Part shown: positions 49,301 through 62,500 of the stretch, piece after piece
Layout: each line of letters begins with the position of its first letter
Position numbering within the stretch: position 1 is the first letter of the stretch
Source: Capitulum mitella
Lineage: Eukaryota > Arthropoda > Thecostraca > Pollicipedomorpha > Pollicipedidae
Assembly (NCBI GenBank): GCA_030062745.1
Contig: CP099844.1
Coordinates: forward strand, 22,134,596-22,198,595
Direction: 5' to 3'
DNA: 64,000 nt
Program-made: the position numbers and the translations under genes
The notes under the pieces: model-generated
What the model saw: only the letters and a program-made list of their open reading frames with translations
Databases searched by the model: none
What the model was told of the DNA's origin: nothing

Positions 49301-52300
49301 ACTCCGTCGGACCTCCGGCTCCGAGGCGCTCCCTTTGCACCTCGCGGAGCTGGCGGACTCCCGTCCTGCGCCGTCGGACTCCCGTCCTGCGCCGTCGGAC
49401 CCCCGTCCTGCGCCGTCGGGCCCCCGTCCTGCGCCGTCGGGCCCATGTCCTGAGACGCCGCCCGGTCCGGGCCGTCCCCGGCCGCCGCCGTGAGCCGCCG
49501 CCGCCGAGCGCGCGGCTGAGCGGCCGGCGCCGTTCCGGCTCGGGCCCCGGCCGCCCTCCAGCGCCGCGGCCCACTCGGACGCGCCGCTAACGGGCCGCCG
49601 ATGCCGTGACGGGCGCGGCACCTGGCACGGGCGCCGCCGGCACGCACCCGCGCCGGCCGCCACCGAGGCCGCATGCAGCGCTCACCGGGGCCGGGCCGCG
49701 GGCACGGGCACCACCAGCACCGGTCACGGACGGCCCGGTGGCACCTGCACGCTGACACGGCACGCGCTCAGTTTCAGATCACAGGAAGAAACCGCCGCCG
49801 CTGCCGCTGCCGTCCTATTATCAGCCGCCGTACCTGATTCCGAGGTGTTCAGGTGAGAGTGGGGGGCGTGTGCTGAGTCGGACGTTCAGGTGAGCGCCAT
49901 GAACTAACATCGTTTGAGATGTCCAGGAGAGAGAGGAAAGCTAGATTTCACAGGGGCTTTCGGGAGGGGGCAAAAACTAACTAAACCAAATTAAATTACC
50001 TATGGAGCCATCCGCATGAGAGAAAACAAAGCTTACACTGCCCGGAACGCTTACGTGATTGGAAATATAACGCTTATGGCTAACAGAGATGTTAAAAGCC
50101 TGCGGCAATCAATCCAAAATAACGGTAGCTCTAACGTCTTCCGAGGAATCGGTCCAGGACAGGTGGGTCAACTGTCATTAACACGGTTTTCAGGTGAGAG
50201 CAGTCAGATACGCAGCACGCGGCTGTCCATTTCAGAGGAGGTACCAGCAACGATTGCCAGCTACTCTCCCGACCACATTACTTTATGACATCAGCATGAT
50301 CCTTTTCACTTGCACCTGCACTGGGTCTTTAGTGCACTTTTCACCGGCCTCCATGGTCACACAGGCCGGAGAGCGGCTTATGAAGCGTGAAATCACCAGA
50401 TCTGAGACCGCCACCGGAGCGAACGCGACAGGGCTCGACTAATGAACAGTGTCTGTGGCCTGCCTGGCCGCCTCAGGTGTCCGATGTGCCATGGTGTAAT
50501 TACACTTGAGGACAGCCGAATTGCATCGACCAATCCGTTCTTCTGTCACCAGACGCGAGCATCAAAAATCTGGCGACTTGGCGTCACAAAGTGCGCGCTT
50601 CCAAGATGGATATCCTCCCAAATTAACGAATCCCATTATGGCTTCGGGGAAGACAGGCATTGCGCCAGACAGTTGCAGTTCCAAACATAGACTGTCGTTT
50701 GTCATCGCCTGCACTTAATCATTTACGGGCCCGGCTATTCCACTTATTTTCACTGTTTTCGTATTGCTAATTGTTTTTCTGTGACGAAATGCACCCTCAA
50801 AAATCTTTTTACATGGGTGTTCATGCTTTAGCTACCGTTGTCCATTGAAACAATGCCAATCATGGAATTGGAATTAAAGATGTCTGTTCATCAACTAGTC
50901 ATGCTGTCAGTTTACGGGACGACGGGAAGTGGACCTGAAGATTCGGCAGCGGAGCTGAAGGTATGAGATAATCCGCCACATAACGACAGCCTGTTGCAAC
51001 ATTTCTTTTGGGGATACATAGCAACACGATTTCATGGTGTGCTGAAATCTGTCGTTCTGTTTCAACATCCCGTTCATTCGAAGCCGTCTTCGTCGGGCAA
51101 CACCATTCGATCCCTACGCATTTCACCGGTGGCCAGCTTTTCTGAATGCCGTCTGCAGTCTCTGTATGACCTCGACGACACCGTGTTACATCGTTTGGAA
51201 CGACGGTCCGCTAAGTAGCTCGTCCGCACCTGCCCCAGCCGACTGCGGCGGTCTCGCGGCGCAGTGGCTGGTCCCGCTGGGCGTGGCGGTGTCACAGCGG
51301 ACCGGAACACCGCGTCCGTGCTGGGTCGGACCTGTGCAGTGTGGCGTTATTACAGCCGGGCCAAGACATCATGACCGTGTCAGGGCCGGGCCGTGCGTGC
51401 ATTACGGCCGTGTCACAGCAGGACCGAGGCATCATGACCGTGTCAGGGCCGGCCCGTGCGTGCATTACGGCCGTGTCACAGCAGGCACCATGTCCCTGTC
51501 GCAGCCGGACCTGTGCCGTTTGGCGGTGTCACGGCCGTACCAGGACCTCGTATCGGTGCCTGAGCCGGGCCTGCGCAGCCTGACGATGTCGCAGCCGGAC
51601 CAGAGCACCGTGTCGGCGCCGGGCCGGCCGCCGCCGTCCCCGTTCGAAGGTCTCGCCGCGTCCGTCCGGGCGGACCGTTAGCGTAGGAAACAGCGCCGGA
51701 TCCGCGGCCGGCCGGCAAAAATGCCTAATCTGTTTCGCGGCCGCTGGCGTCGGCGGCCGGCCGCCGCCAGGATTAGCGGCGCCCGAACGTTGACAGGGTC
51801 GCCAGAATGCCTTTGTGTCGCGGCGAAGAATGGCCGCGCGGCGGGGCGACCCCGGCGCTGACGTCTGCAGTTGACGGGACAGGTCGGCTCTGAGCCGTCT
51901 CCGGACGCGGAGGGGGCCGGACGCCGACATGACTCGGCGTGCGCCGACGGGGCTCAGTCCGGCCCATGGCCGCGCGGATCACGGCGCAACTGGTGCGGGA
52001 ACGACGGGGCCCGTTGACAGGAGAATAGCGCACACGTCCACGTCATGGGAGCCCGTGCAGCAGTGCCGGGGTGAGCGCCCACCGGCCCGGCCTCCGCCAT
52101 ACCGCGTCATTACGAGCCGTTTCGGCTGTCGTAAAGGGTATGATGGTCGGCTTTTAACAGCGCCCCTTACCATCAGCGTAAGTGTGGGGCACCGAAGGCC
52201 CTTAAAGTCCGTGTCATGGAATATAACAGCTGAAAGTGAGCCTCTTCTGCGTCAAGTTAAAAGCGGTCGACGGCCGTAGGGACGTCGGTGGTCCACAAGT

Positions 52301-55300
52301 CTCTGTTGAGATTTTATCTCTGATTCGAATTTCCAGGTGGCTGACTCAACAGCTGTCGGCGTCTCAGGTAGCGCTGTCAGGAGCATTTCAGCCGGCTTGG
52401 AGTACTTGAGGTCTCAAAAGCCACACAACTCGGAAACCTTCATAAGAACCGGAATTAAAGAGCTGAGTATTTTCCAACTATTATTGTCCGCACTCACTGC
52501 CGAACGCTGCTACACTCTATAGGCATGGCTCCGCGTGTTTACGACACATTTTCTGCAACGGAAAAGCACCCAATTCATTCCGCATTGCCATTCATTGATA
52601 ACGAGCGCCAAAGAACCACCCATTGATGAAGCGACTCTCCATTCTTTAGGCCGCCCAAATCCGGCAGCAGGAAAGCGCCGCGAAATGGGGGAGGGGGGGG
52701 GGGGGGCGGCGGCGCGCGCCACAGCGCCGGCTCGTGACGTGGCAGCCGTGCTCGAAAAGTCTCGTCCGAGTGGCCTGGAACTGGCTGCCGTCCGCCCGCG
52801 CTCGTTTGCACGAGACTTTCCGTCTGGCTGCGCCTCCGTGCGCAAACGGGCGAAAATGGGTCAGGAAGCGGCGGCGACACGGATGGGGAAGGATCAGGAC
52901 CGCACCAGGGCAAGAGTCCCAGGGCAGGAGTCCCGCCAGAGCAGGAGTCCCGCCAGAGCAAGAGTCCCAGGGCAGGAGTCCCGCCAGAGCAGGAGCCCCG
53001 CCAAAACAGGAATCCCGCCACCATCGCGAGGTCGCCAGGTGTCCACCAAGTCATCAGGGCAGCTGGAGGTCAACAGGTCCGGAACGGACACTCCACGTTG
53101 GACTGAGAGGCTTGCGCAGAAGACGACCCGGTTGTCCACGTCGCATTGTTAAAGGCAGTCGTCACTCTCGACAGTCGAGGGTAGACTCATTTTTCGGCGC
53201 ACGTAGTTGGCGTAAAAAATTACTGCAAAAAATTAATGGTATCGGCACTAGCGAGCAGCAAATGGAAATGGACCACTACACATAGGGAATGCAGGGGAAG
53301 ACTGGTTTACAAGAAACAACGGGATATAAACCGGTTCCAAACAAGCGTACCTCCAAGGAAAACCGAAACCGCCCAGTGCAACTGCCAACAGCTAGGAGAA
53401 GTTCAAATCTATTTATACGTCAAAACGTACCAGAACCCGAGTACGTCCAAGCAACGTACGCTATTACTGCATCAGCACCTAACCAATCTTAATTGCAACC
53501 AAACTGAACGCGGATCCAACCGCTGCCGCCACATTCCCTCATGCTGGCCCAGACGTCGAACCGCCACCATTCCAGGCCGCTCCGGGCCGTTCCTGACCGT
53601 GCGGCATGCGCGGACCCCCGAGGTCTAGCCCGCGAGACGAGAAGGCCGCGTTCCAGGCCGTCCCGGGTCGTTCCGGGCCGTTCCGGACCGCGTGGCGTGC
53701 GTGGACGCCCGAGTTCTAGCCCGCGGCACGAGAAGGCTGTCGTTCCAGGTCGTTCCGGACCGTGCCGCGAGCACGGAGGTCTGGACCGGCGGCGGCCGCC
53801 GGAGCCCGGCCGGCCGAGAGAGCGGCCACCGTTGGCGACGCCGACCCCTCGCCTGCCAACGCTGGCCCACCCGACGGCGCTCGTCGCACTGCCGGCCGAC
53901 GAGCCGACCGCCGACCCGCTCGGCGCGCCGGTAGGGGGCGCCGGCGGCGGCCGTGACGCCGGCGCCGCAGCCGCGAGCGCTGACGGACGTCGTCGGTTCG
54001 GTTGACGTAGGCCGGCCGGCTGAGCCCTCCGCGGCGTTTTCATCTCCGCGCTCGCTCCGGTTGGCCGGCACGCGAGCGGGCACCTCTGACCGACGAAGGA
54101 CGGTACAAAGGCCGCGCCGGTCGGGAACGGAGAGATTTAGTTCGAAGGCGGATCTGGCCGCACCTGCAGTTGCCCCGGTGGCCGGACATATTTGGTCCGG
54201 CCTACGACTAATCTGACTCGGCTACCGTCGCGCATCTCATTTTCGCGGACGTCTTATCTCCGGGAAGGGATTTTTTAAAGCAGAATCTGAATACCCACCT
54301 TTTTACGCGGAGAAGAGGCCAGAAAGGGGTCTGTTCGGGGCACTCCCCAAATCGCGACATCCGATATCCACAGTCCACTATTACCCGCTGCCTCCGACTG
54401 AAAACCCAGAAGGTGGGGTCCGGCCCCGATGCTTCTGGGACTTCGGTTAGTTTCGAAAACACTCAACCAGCCTATCAACCCTCCGTTTGTCACACGCTCT
54501 CCTCGGCCGAGGCTGCAGCTGCCGCCACCGGCCGCGGTCGGCCCGCTGCTGTTCCGCATGCAGGCGCCGCCTGAAGGCTGAGCACCGGTCCGGTGAGATC
54601 GATCCGAGGTGTCGTCTCCGCTCGTCACGTTCCGTTCCCGGCGGCTGAACGGCCCGCTGGTCTCGTGGCCCAGAACCGGCGCCGCGTTCCGCCCGGCGGA
54701 CAGCGGCCGTCTCGCCGGGGAGCGGATCGCTGCTCCGGCGTGATGCAGCTGTGGCCGGCGGGGCTTAGGTCCCTGTTGCATTCAGGCCTTCGGCACAACA
54801 AAGACGTCTTGCCGAAGATTGACTGACCGCAGCTAATACGGACGAAGGCTTTCAGATTGTTTACTCCGTTGCGAAAGGCATACCACGCTGTTTTAGATTT
54901 TTATGTCTCAGAACAGTCGGGTTGTGCATTATGGGCTGCACTGTGGGTTTTCGTCGGGCATAACTGAGCTTGGAGTTGGACTGCACCAACGGCAGGACGC
55001 CGAGGCACGATTTGTTCAGCGATTGTTTGTGACATTACGGAACCAGTTCAAACGAGCGCCGACCGACCGTCACCGCTAGCGCAAGACTCCAGCCGTCAAT
55101 GGGCACCATCACCTGTCTTCAGTCGAACGTGTATGAATGGGGCCCGAACAATGAGGTGGCGCTGAGTGATGACGACCGCCGACACTCATTAATGGCCCCC
55201 CTCACAGAACCGGCGCGCGCCGCCACCGCCGCCCGACCGCGGCGAACGTCGGTTCCTGCGCGCGCCGAGATCGCACCAGCCTCCGGCCCGGTAACGGCCA

Positions 55301-58300
55301 GATGTCGGCGACACATTCCGACGTCGAATCGTGACGACGCGGCCAGGGGCGATGACGTCACACGAAGGTGTGACACAATCGGGCTTGCGGCAGTCGGACG
55401 GCGCGCGTCTGTTCCAATCCAGTTGTGACTAATGTGTTCGCGCGTGGGACGGCCGTCGGGTCGGACGCCGGTCGAAGACAACCTCGGCCGGCGGCTCGCC
55501 GGACTGTCACCGCGCGGCGTTTGCAGCGCGCCGCGCCATTCACGTCGCGGGAGAGATCTCCGGCCGCCAGCTGGGCGCGGCAGCGGCGCCGCCGGGGAAG
55601 CTCGCGCCGCACGCAGACGGCAGCCAGCGTCCGGTTCAGCTGTCTCCTCAGACGGTGGTGCAGCCGGCGCGCCGGGCCGCAGTCGTGAGCAGCCACGCGG
55701 CTTATCGGGCCGGCATCTTCGGAGCGCAGCTGACGACAGCGTCCCAACAGTCTCATGACATCATCATCACTCGTGCCTGCGGGTCCCTTCGTTGCGGGCG
55801 GCTTGGACAATGGTCATCAGCTCGGTGGCCAGAGAGGATGCATTGTGTGGTGAACTGGGGACCTAAACGATCGCTGCAAGGACTGTGTTCGCCGCTCGCT
55901 GCGGACATTGTGCAGTTCGCCGAGGGCATTGCGCAGGATGCCTGCAAATGGGGCGCCTCTCCGGAGATTATGTGGAAGAAGGCGCCGAGAAGACGCGAGG
56001 GTTCGTGCCCGTTGTCAAGTTTTTTTTAGGATTACCAAAAAGGTTTCATCGCATGAGAATCTCCAGTTAAGAAATTTATTATTCTTCCTTTTCGCACCGT
56101 GCCCCTTCACAAAATCCTGGTTCCGCAGCCGAAGGAGGCTTATGGGAAAACTGCGACAGACAAACTGTGATCTAATGAAAAGCGTACCTTTGTCCTACGG
56201 CGACAATACTTGAGCGGCCTCCCATGCTGTTTCTCGGCAGCTTAACGGCGTCATTGTGTCGGTTTGGCCAACTCGGGCGGAAAAGTTATGACATTGGTGG
56301 GCATTGTATGTCTTCCCAATGTGGCATGGGTCGCATCCAATATGGCGGAACGATCAGCGTCAATGGATGGTTGGTTTAAAGCTCAAAAAGGGCGCAAGTG
56401 TTAACGGGACATCGAAGAAACGCTGCTGTTGGTTGCATCAAAACAACCAACCGATTACACGCTGTTGAACGTTCCTATCACATTGATCAAACCGGCTGAT
56501 TAAGGCAAACTTGCATGGTGCAATTTTAATAAATATCCGTGCTAGCTAAGAGCAGCTCAGTGCTTGCTGACTTGGGTATCTCTGTCTATCAGTATCTCTG
56601 TGTCCTAATAACTCAGTTGCCCCTCATCGATGTAATCCAGATGTTGGAAATATCACGATCTTGAAGCTTCCCGTTATCATGATCTGCGTGTAAATGATCC
56701 AGTTTTATCGATGTGTTCATCTCTTTTACGTTCATCACAGTTTGAGGGCACCCACATGGCGTCTTTTCGAAACATGCATTCGATTAGTCCTATCCATCAT
56801 TTGCCAGCACAGAAACACGCACTTGCTGCTTCTTCCCCTCCCCAGTCTACCTTCACGCGCGGGATGTTGACTTGAAACACCACATTCCCGAGGACGTATT
56901 TACGAAATGATCGCGCCGATAGCCGTATTTCCCTGGCCAGCCTGACGCCACGGGCGTGTGTTGGGGTCCCGGGAGATTCCCACACAGTGACGGCCACGCG
57001 AGAGGACACAAAAACGCGCTTTCGTTTTCCAAGACGGCCGTAATCGGGTGAAAGACGAACACCTGACTCGGCTGGCGGTGAGCAGCCTCGCTTTCCTGAT
57101 GATTATCAGCGTATGCCAGATGCTCGCCGTCGTGGCCACTTGACTCAGGCTCCCTGCTAAACTGTTCCCCATCACTGGGTTTTACTGCTCCTAACTGTAA
57201 TCAGCGATATGATGCTGGAGCACGTTTTGGCCGTGACTGTCGCTGCCAAATGAGGCGGCCCGATTCTGGTCGTGAATCCAGCGGAGGCGAGAGCTAAGGG
57301 CAACCTCAACGTGGGTTAAATAGGCGATTCAGTTCATCTGAACAGCACCTGTCATTCGCAAAGTACAACGTCCCTCTGGAAGATAAGCAATTTTCTCGTG
57401 AACTGAAGACCCCGGGTCGTAACCGGCGGCGCCAACATATCGGTATATCGGCTTCCCCACTTCCCGATGCGGTCTGCATACACCGACGAGACCTTGGCAG
57501 TCGCAAATCCTGAGTGCATAATGTAGTATGAGCCAATAATGCACATGCAAAACAGCGCCCGAGCAATCATCTCTGAAGGGAAGCTTGCGCGACAGACGCG
57601 TGGAGTCAAAACAGAGCAGACAGACGGACGACGGGACTCCAGCACTGCACCGGTAGAAGTCAGTCTCCGCTCGCTCCACTCATCTCCGACCGAGTGCGGC
57701 GTCTCCTGCCGGTCTCCGATCCGGCCGACGCCGACTCCCGGGATGGGGGGGGGGGGGCGCCGTGACCGTGAGGTCCAGCATCTGCATCCAGCGCCCCGGA
57801 CCTGCAGCTCCCCGGAGGCCCGAACAAAGCCGGCGCCGGCCGCCGGCCCCCGCAGCTGCCGCAGCCGCCGCAGCCGCCGCCGCGACGGCCCGCAGACCCG
57901 AAATTAGCCGGCGCCGGCATGTAAACAAACCAGTAAAGCTGCCATAATTGGCAGGTCGAACACGTGTTATCGCGCGGGATGCGCGGGATGCGCGGCCGGC
58001 GTGCGGCCGTCTGCAGAGCGGCCTCGCCGCGCGCACTCGCCGGACGCGGTTAGTTACGGGCGACCTCGCGCCCTCTGCGTCCGCGAGCTGCAAACGCGCG
58101 CGGCGGGCTGACTCGACCCCGCCGGCCGGCGGCGGCGCTCTTCGTGAGCCGCGGACGGACGCAGAACGGACGCGCGACTCTCCGGACCGGGCCGGCCGTC
58201 CCTCCCGCGCGCCCCGCTCCGCGCAGATCCCGCGCCGATTGCCCGCGCCGGCCGCGCTAATTGGCGGCGGCGAGCGCGCCGAGCCGGGCCGCGCGCGCGG

Positions 58301-61300
58301 CGACCTGACCGCGGCGCAAACAAGGCGCGGCGGCGCGGCGGCGGGCGGAGCCGCGACGGAGCGGGACGGAGCGGCGCTGCAGGCCGCGACAGGCGCCGGC
58401 CGGCAGACGGCCGCCGGCCCGACTCCACCCGTTTCCTGAGGTGGCGCCGCAAAAGAGCGCGCCGCCCGGCGCGATCGGGCCGCGGCGAATCGATCGAGGC
58501 GGCTGGCATTGGCCACTTTCAACTTTCGGGGCCGAAGTGATCGGTCCCGTGATAGACACGAAGCCCTCGCCGGTGCTACCCGGACGCTCCAAAACGAGTT
58601 TGGCGGCGGCCGTGCGGCGGCCGCGGTGGGCGGCGCTCTCCCTTGAGGCGCGCCCCGCCTCGTCAGCCCGCCGGGGAGGGGACTTGACCCAGTGGCCCAG
58701 ACGTTCGGAGAGGGAGGGACGCCTGGCACGGCTCTGTTCGGGTCGCAGCCGGTGGGTGGCGATCCGACAGGTCTGATGTAAGCGGAGCCACTGACGCTGG
58801 AGAGGTCAAGGTGCTCAGGGCAGTCGGGGCAGAACGGTGAGTTTTCCGGGCCATGCCGGCCCGCCCTTCACACAGGAAAAGTTTCCGAGGCTGAGAAGAA
58901 TAACATCCATTCCCCTTTCCCTGAAATGGCCCGGCGATGGTTGTTGCTGTTTTGCTGCCGCACACTCCGGCGTGCCCTAACCATGCCAACACCATCGAGA
59001 CTGTCGAGCTGCCAGCGTCTATTGGCGCGAAGCTGTCTGACATCGTCTTCTTTAATCGTTTTACGCACCATGTGGTTACGGTTCATCAGTGGATTGCATG
59101 CATCGAACAATGCGTTTCAAACGTCGATCACTGCACGAGGTTCAACCACGTTTCTTCTAGATGAGGGGTTTAACAATACACCGAAGACTGCAAGCTGACG
59201 CCATTGAGTCACATTGAGCAAACACGTGCCGCTCACTGTGGCACATTGCTGCAAGCACTTTCACATGCGGGCGACGCCCGCTCTCGTCCGAGAGGAATTT
59301 GCGGTATCGCGGTCCTAATCCATCGAAAGAGCGCGTTCGCCCAAAACAACTAGCTTGTCTTTCCACACTAAGTCCAAATTCGTGCCAGAATCCGGAGTCC
59401 ACTGGCGTCAGACAGAACTGTTTCATAACTGGACGTAATTCCGTGTCCCGCAGTTTCATTTATCGGTGCAATGGTACACCATTACCAGCCACAAAGGGAC
59501 GGACATTTCCCAGCCCAGCTGTGTTTCACTGCGTCACGCGCAGCGCTGCGTCTGCATTGATACGGGAATTTTTGTAACATGTAGCTCGTTCTCACATTCA
59601 TTACTCGCACGGCCTTCCGAGCCCCGTAAATCAATCAGGATTTAATATTTTTTACGCTAGCAGGTCAACGTAGCCTACACCAAAAAAGCTGCAAGGCTCA
59701 CATTTGTAGAACGTGTTATAACATTTTGAATGGTTCCAGTCTGAATGACAACGCCTTCAATAATTTCCATCGCAGCTAAACAGGAAGACCGGCGCGCCAG
59801 TTGCCGCAGTTACAGCACATATTCTGGGGCTTATTTCCAAAAGCCGTTCGCGGAGCCGCCGCAATTCCCCGCCGGCCGGTCGGGCGGCGCGTTGCGGCAT
59901 CCGCCGGGCTGCGCCGGCCCGCTACATCATGACTAATTGACGAGATGCAGCGCCGCCACTCGGCACGATGAAAGCGTGAAGTTTCCGCTGGCCGGTCAAG
60001 CGGCGTTCTCACGAGCCGCGACCGGCCGCCGCCGACTTCCGCCTCCGTGGCGGCGTCACCGGCGCGTGCCGCCACCCTGGCCCACTGGCGACGCGGTCAG
60101 GGCGGAGCGGCGCAGTGCCGGCTTGCGCAAGCGCCGGCGTTCGGCGGCGAATGCGGCCCGGTCGCCACCCGGCACAGACAAATCGACGGCCGATTAAGAT
60201 TACGACCCTTTGCCGAATGCCGGGCGCCAAATCCCCGAGATAAACGCCTGACGGCGCGCGGGTAAGCCGGCAGCCATCAGTCAGCGTGATAGGGATGTCG
60301 GCTCGATTGGTCGCGCCGATCGCCGCAGTTTCATGCGTCGCGCCGCGCCGCGGCCAACCGCCAACGAGCCGCGGAGGGTTCCGGAAAGGCCGGATGCCGA
60401 TGTAACTCGGCGAGGATGGCTGGCCGCCCGCAAGGAGCTCCGTGTGAAGGCCGAGCAGTGCTGGCTTCATTTCCTAAGAACATGACCGGCGATGTTTAGA
60501 TTTGTTCAGGCACGGTCCCGTTTGGGGACCGACACTCGCCGGTGTTCCGTGCTGCGAGCGGCGGCCTCCTCCGAGACGGCGCCAGACCGGGCGCCGCCGG
60601 CCGCCCCGCCGCTCTCTGTTCGCACGGCCGCCGGCGGTGGCACCCTCTCCCCTGCTGGCGGGTTTACGGTGTGAACGGCTTGTCGGGCGGCGGCGGCGCG
60701 GCGGCGCGGCGCCGGCCGCCCGGCCGGCCCATATTTCAGCCGGCCTGACAGTCCCCCGTCCGGCGGCGTGCTGTAACTCAGTCGGGGCACGGCCGCCCAA
60801 TGGCCGGCCGGCCCGACCCCATCAAGATGGGGCCGATTCGTCGGCGGGCGTTTTGTCACGCGGCCGACGCGGCGTTTTTTCTGCAGCCGGGGTTCCAGGT
60901 ACACTGACCGAGGGAGGCGTCTGCGGGCCGGCCGACAACAATGCCGGCTGCAGGCGCCGCCGCCGCCGCCGCTGCCGCCGCCGCCGCTCAGTATGCCGGG
61001 CCTTTCCAGGCTGCACATTGTTTACCGGGCGGCGCGCGGCTTAAAATGCAGATTGTGTTCCGGCGGTGTCAAGACCGGCTCCGTCGGACGGACGCGCGGC
61101 GTCGCCGACCGTCGCCGCTATCGCGCGACACCATCGGGCGCGCACGCAGCCGCGCCGCGAACCGCCGCCGGGCGGACGCGTCCGCCCGCGCCGCGTTGCG
61201 ACACGCGCCGCCGCCGCTGACGCCGCCGCCCCTGTTGCAGGCTACATCCGGCAGGAGGACAACCTGTACAACACCATCGACCACATCAAGTCGCAGTACC

Positions 61301-61386
61301 GCGGCCCGGCCGAGCGCACGCTGTCGGCGGCCAACCCCAATGTGTTCTTCTACCGGACTCCGCCGCCGCCGGGCATGATGTACTGA
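45388..61386 (+). CDS. Class C orphan GPCR, GPRC5/boss-like, two-exon model (362 aa)
   Basis: Exon 1 is 45388-46330 and the last exon is 61241-61386. The donor GTGAGT and the acceptor 'cccctgttgcag' are both phase 1, and the join restores a Gly codon. The product has a short N-terminus without a ligand-binding Venus-flytrap domain, seven hydrophobic segments, and a cytoplasmic tail with Ser, Tyr and Pro. The closest class appears to be the GPRC5/bride-of-sevenless-like or related orphan receptors, judged from TM7 and its PKG motif; the ligand is unknown. Additional small exons inside the 14.9-kb intron are possible. If the distal exon belongs to another gene, translation would read on past 46330 to a stop at 46458. 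Confidence 0.6.
49358..49452. repeat. 21-bp minisatellite, about 4.7 copies
   Basis: The unit is 'gactcccgtcctgcgccgtcg' minus its last base or with it, with C/T and G/A variants. It encodes a PAPSDSR-like heptad on + in one frame. It lies in a CpG island of the receptor intron. Confidence 0.93.
51366..51487. repeat. 63-bp tandem duplication
   Basis: Two nearly identical copies starting 'catcatgaccgtgtcagggc' and containing 'gtgcgtgcattacggccgtg', at 51366 and 51429. Confidence 0.93.
52912..53015. repeat. 18-bp-type minisatellite
   Basis: Repeats of 'gcaggagtcccgccagagca' with 'agagtcccagg' variants, six or so units, 'caggag' phase slightly irregular. Confidence 0.85.
53575..53760. repeat. 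Diverged tandem duplication of about 90 bp
   Basis: Two copies share 'ccgggccgttcc.gaccg', 'gtctagcccgcg' or 'ttctagcccgcg', 'gacgagaagg' or 'cacgagaagg', and a 'cgttccagg' boundary. Confidence 0.7.
57746..57757. repeat. Poly-G run
   Basis: About 12 consecutive G in a CpG-rich segment; likely to be an indel hotspot in sequencing. Confidence 0.8.
60955..60990. repeat. (GCC)n trinucleotide run
   Basis: About 11 GCC/GCT units, just upstream of the terminal receptor exon; encodes poly-Ala or poly-Arg in chance frames. Confidence 0.85.
61241..61386 (+). CDS. Terminal 48-codon exon, cytoplasmic tail of the class C receptor
   Basis: The acceptor is 'cccctgttgcag'. The peptide begins GYIRQEDNLYNTIDHIKSQY and ends in NPNVFFYRTPPPPGMMY before TGA at 61384-61386. 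The non-repetitive, tyrosine-containing sequence (four Tyr before the terminal one) stands out from the low-complexity DNA around it. The phase-1 start matches the receptor donor at 46330, and no other upstream + strand exon of matching phase was found. Confidence 0.72.
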
Positions 61387-61925
61387 GGCGGCGGCCGCGG
61401 CCGGCCGTCGCCGCCTGATCTCTGTGGGCCGCGCCGGCCCGTGCCAACTGCGCGACGGCCGCCGCCGGGCGAGGAGTTTCCGACTGGCTGCGAGCTCAGC
61501 CCGCACGCGTGGCGCTGAGGAGCGGCGCCCGGGCGGAATCTGTCGGAGACGTGTCACGTGTGAGGCGATGGTGATCGAGATACGGACTAATGGTATTCGG
61601 ATAAGCAGAGCCGAGTATGTGCAGTATGCGAGAGGCCTTTGTGTGTCGGCGCAGTCGACAGGAGCGGCGTTAGTGACGTGGTGTAATGTGACCGCGCGCG
61701 TCGGGCGTCGAGCCGGGATTTAAATCGGACGCGGTGTGACACGATTTGTCAAGCTGCGAAGAGCTACACAAAGGAAGCTCAGCGTCAGAGGTGGAACGAG
61801 ACCGGCAGTGAGCGAGATGAAACAGAAGAACCGGTTTTGCGATGCCACCGACCAAACCGGAGATGTTCTGGCTAGAAATGTGTGTCATTGTCATATACTG
61901 AATAAAGGCAGAGAATGGAATAATG
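61387..61925 (+). other. 3' UTR of the receptor gene
   Basis: Sequence from the stop codon to just beyond the polyadenylation signal. GC content falls steadily along it. Confidence 0.55.
61901..61906 (+). terminator. Polyadenylation signal AATAAA
   Basis: Canonical AATAAA about 515 nt after the stop codon at 61386, the first in that direction. It is followed by G/T-containing sequence. Confidence 0.6.
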
Positions 61926-62500
61926 CTAGATATATGTAATATCTAAAAATAATGCTTCATTGAGAGACCGAGCACCATAAGAGAAACTGTAAACAACTGG
62001 TTAACCCGCGCTCAACCGGCACCCTGAAGTGGGCGGCCGAAGCCCGGGGGTAGGGGACGTTTCGACGTCCCCCTCTATCTTGCGAACGGAACGAAAAATA
62101 AAAACTTTAATCACCGGAAGCCCGTTATTAGTATGCTCCAAAGCACTCAAAATTTTTCGATTTTTTTTAATAATGCAACTTTTGGCCTATATATGTAAAC
62201 AGCAGAAATTTTTAAGAAAAGCTCTAGTTACCCCCTTAACAATAAGAGAGTAATTCTGAGCATGCCAATGGGAAGCTCATAGAATGTACATTACGGCGAC
62301 ATATCATTTATAACATGCATATAATCATGTTGTACAACATGCATATAAGCATACATGTAACCACATCGCATCAGGCGGCCTGATATCATGCCATTTTTGA
62401 AAGTCGCTGATTTTTTAAAGTCGCTGGCGAGTTGTTGTCCATGTATGCTTCGAAAACCGTACAAATGACTCGTGCGAACATTTTTTTTTTTAAATGCAGG
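61926..62500. other. Intergenic AT-rich DNA
   Basis: No gene recognised. Confidence 0.4.

Larger units (their letters stand above)
46331..61240 (+). other. 14.9-kb intron with CpG-rich islands
   Basis: CpG-rich segments lie at about 46.9-47.7, 49.1-49.8, 51.2-52.1, 53.5-54.2, 55.2-55.8, 57.7-58.7 and 59.9-61.2 kb, with AT-rich DNA (47.8-48.9, 56.2-56.8 and others) between. Long frames in these islands are open on both strands at once and are low-complexity. I see no gene, but the islands could be enhancers or alternative promoters. Confidence 0.5.

Noticed and set aside
49041-49493. 150-codon + strand frame with PAPS(D/G)(S/P)R heptads
   Set aside because: The heptads come from the 21-bp minisatellite; the rest is low complexity.
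57680-58729. 349-codon - strand frame
   Set aside because: Ala/Arg/Pro-rich, open on the opposite strand too, inside a CpG island; no domain or splice evidence.
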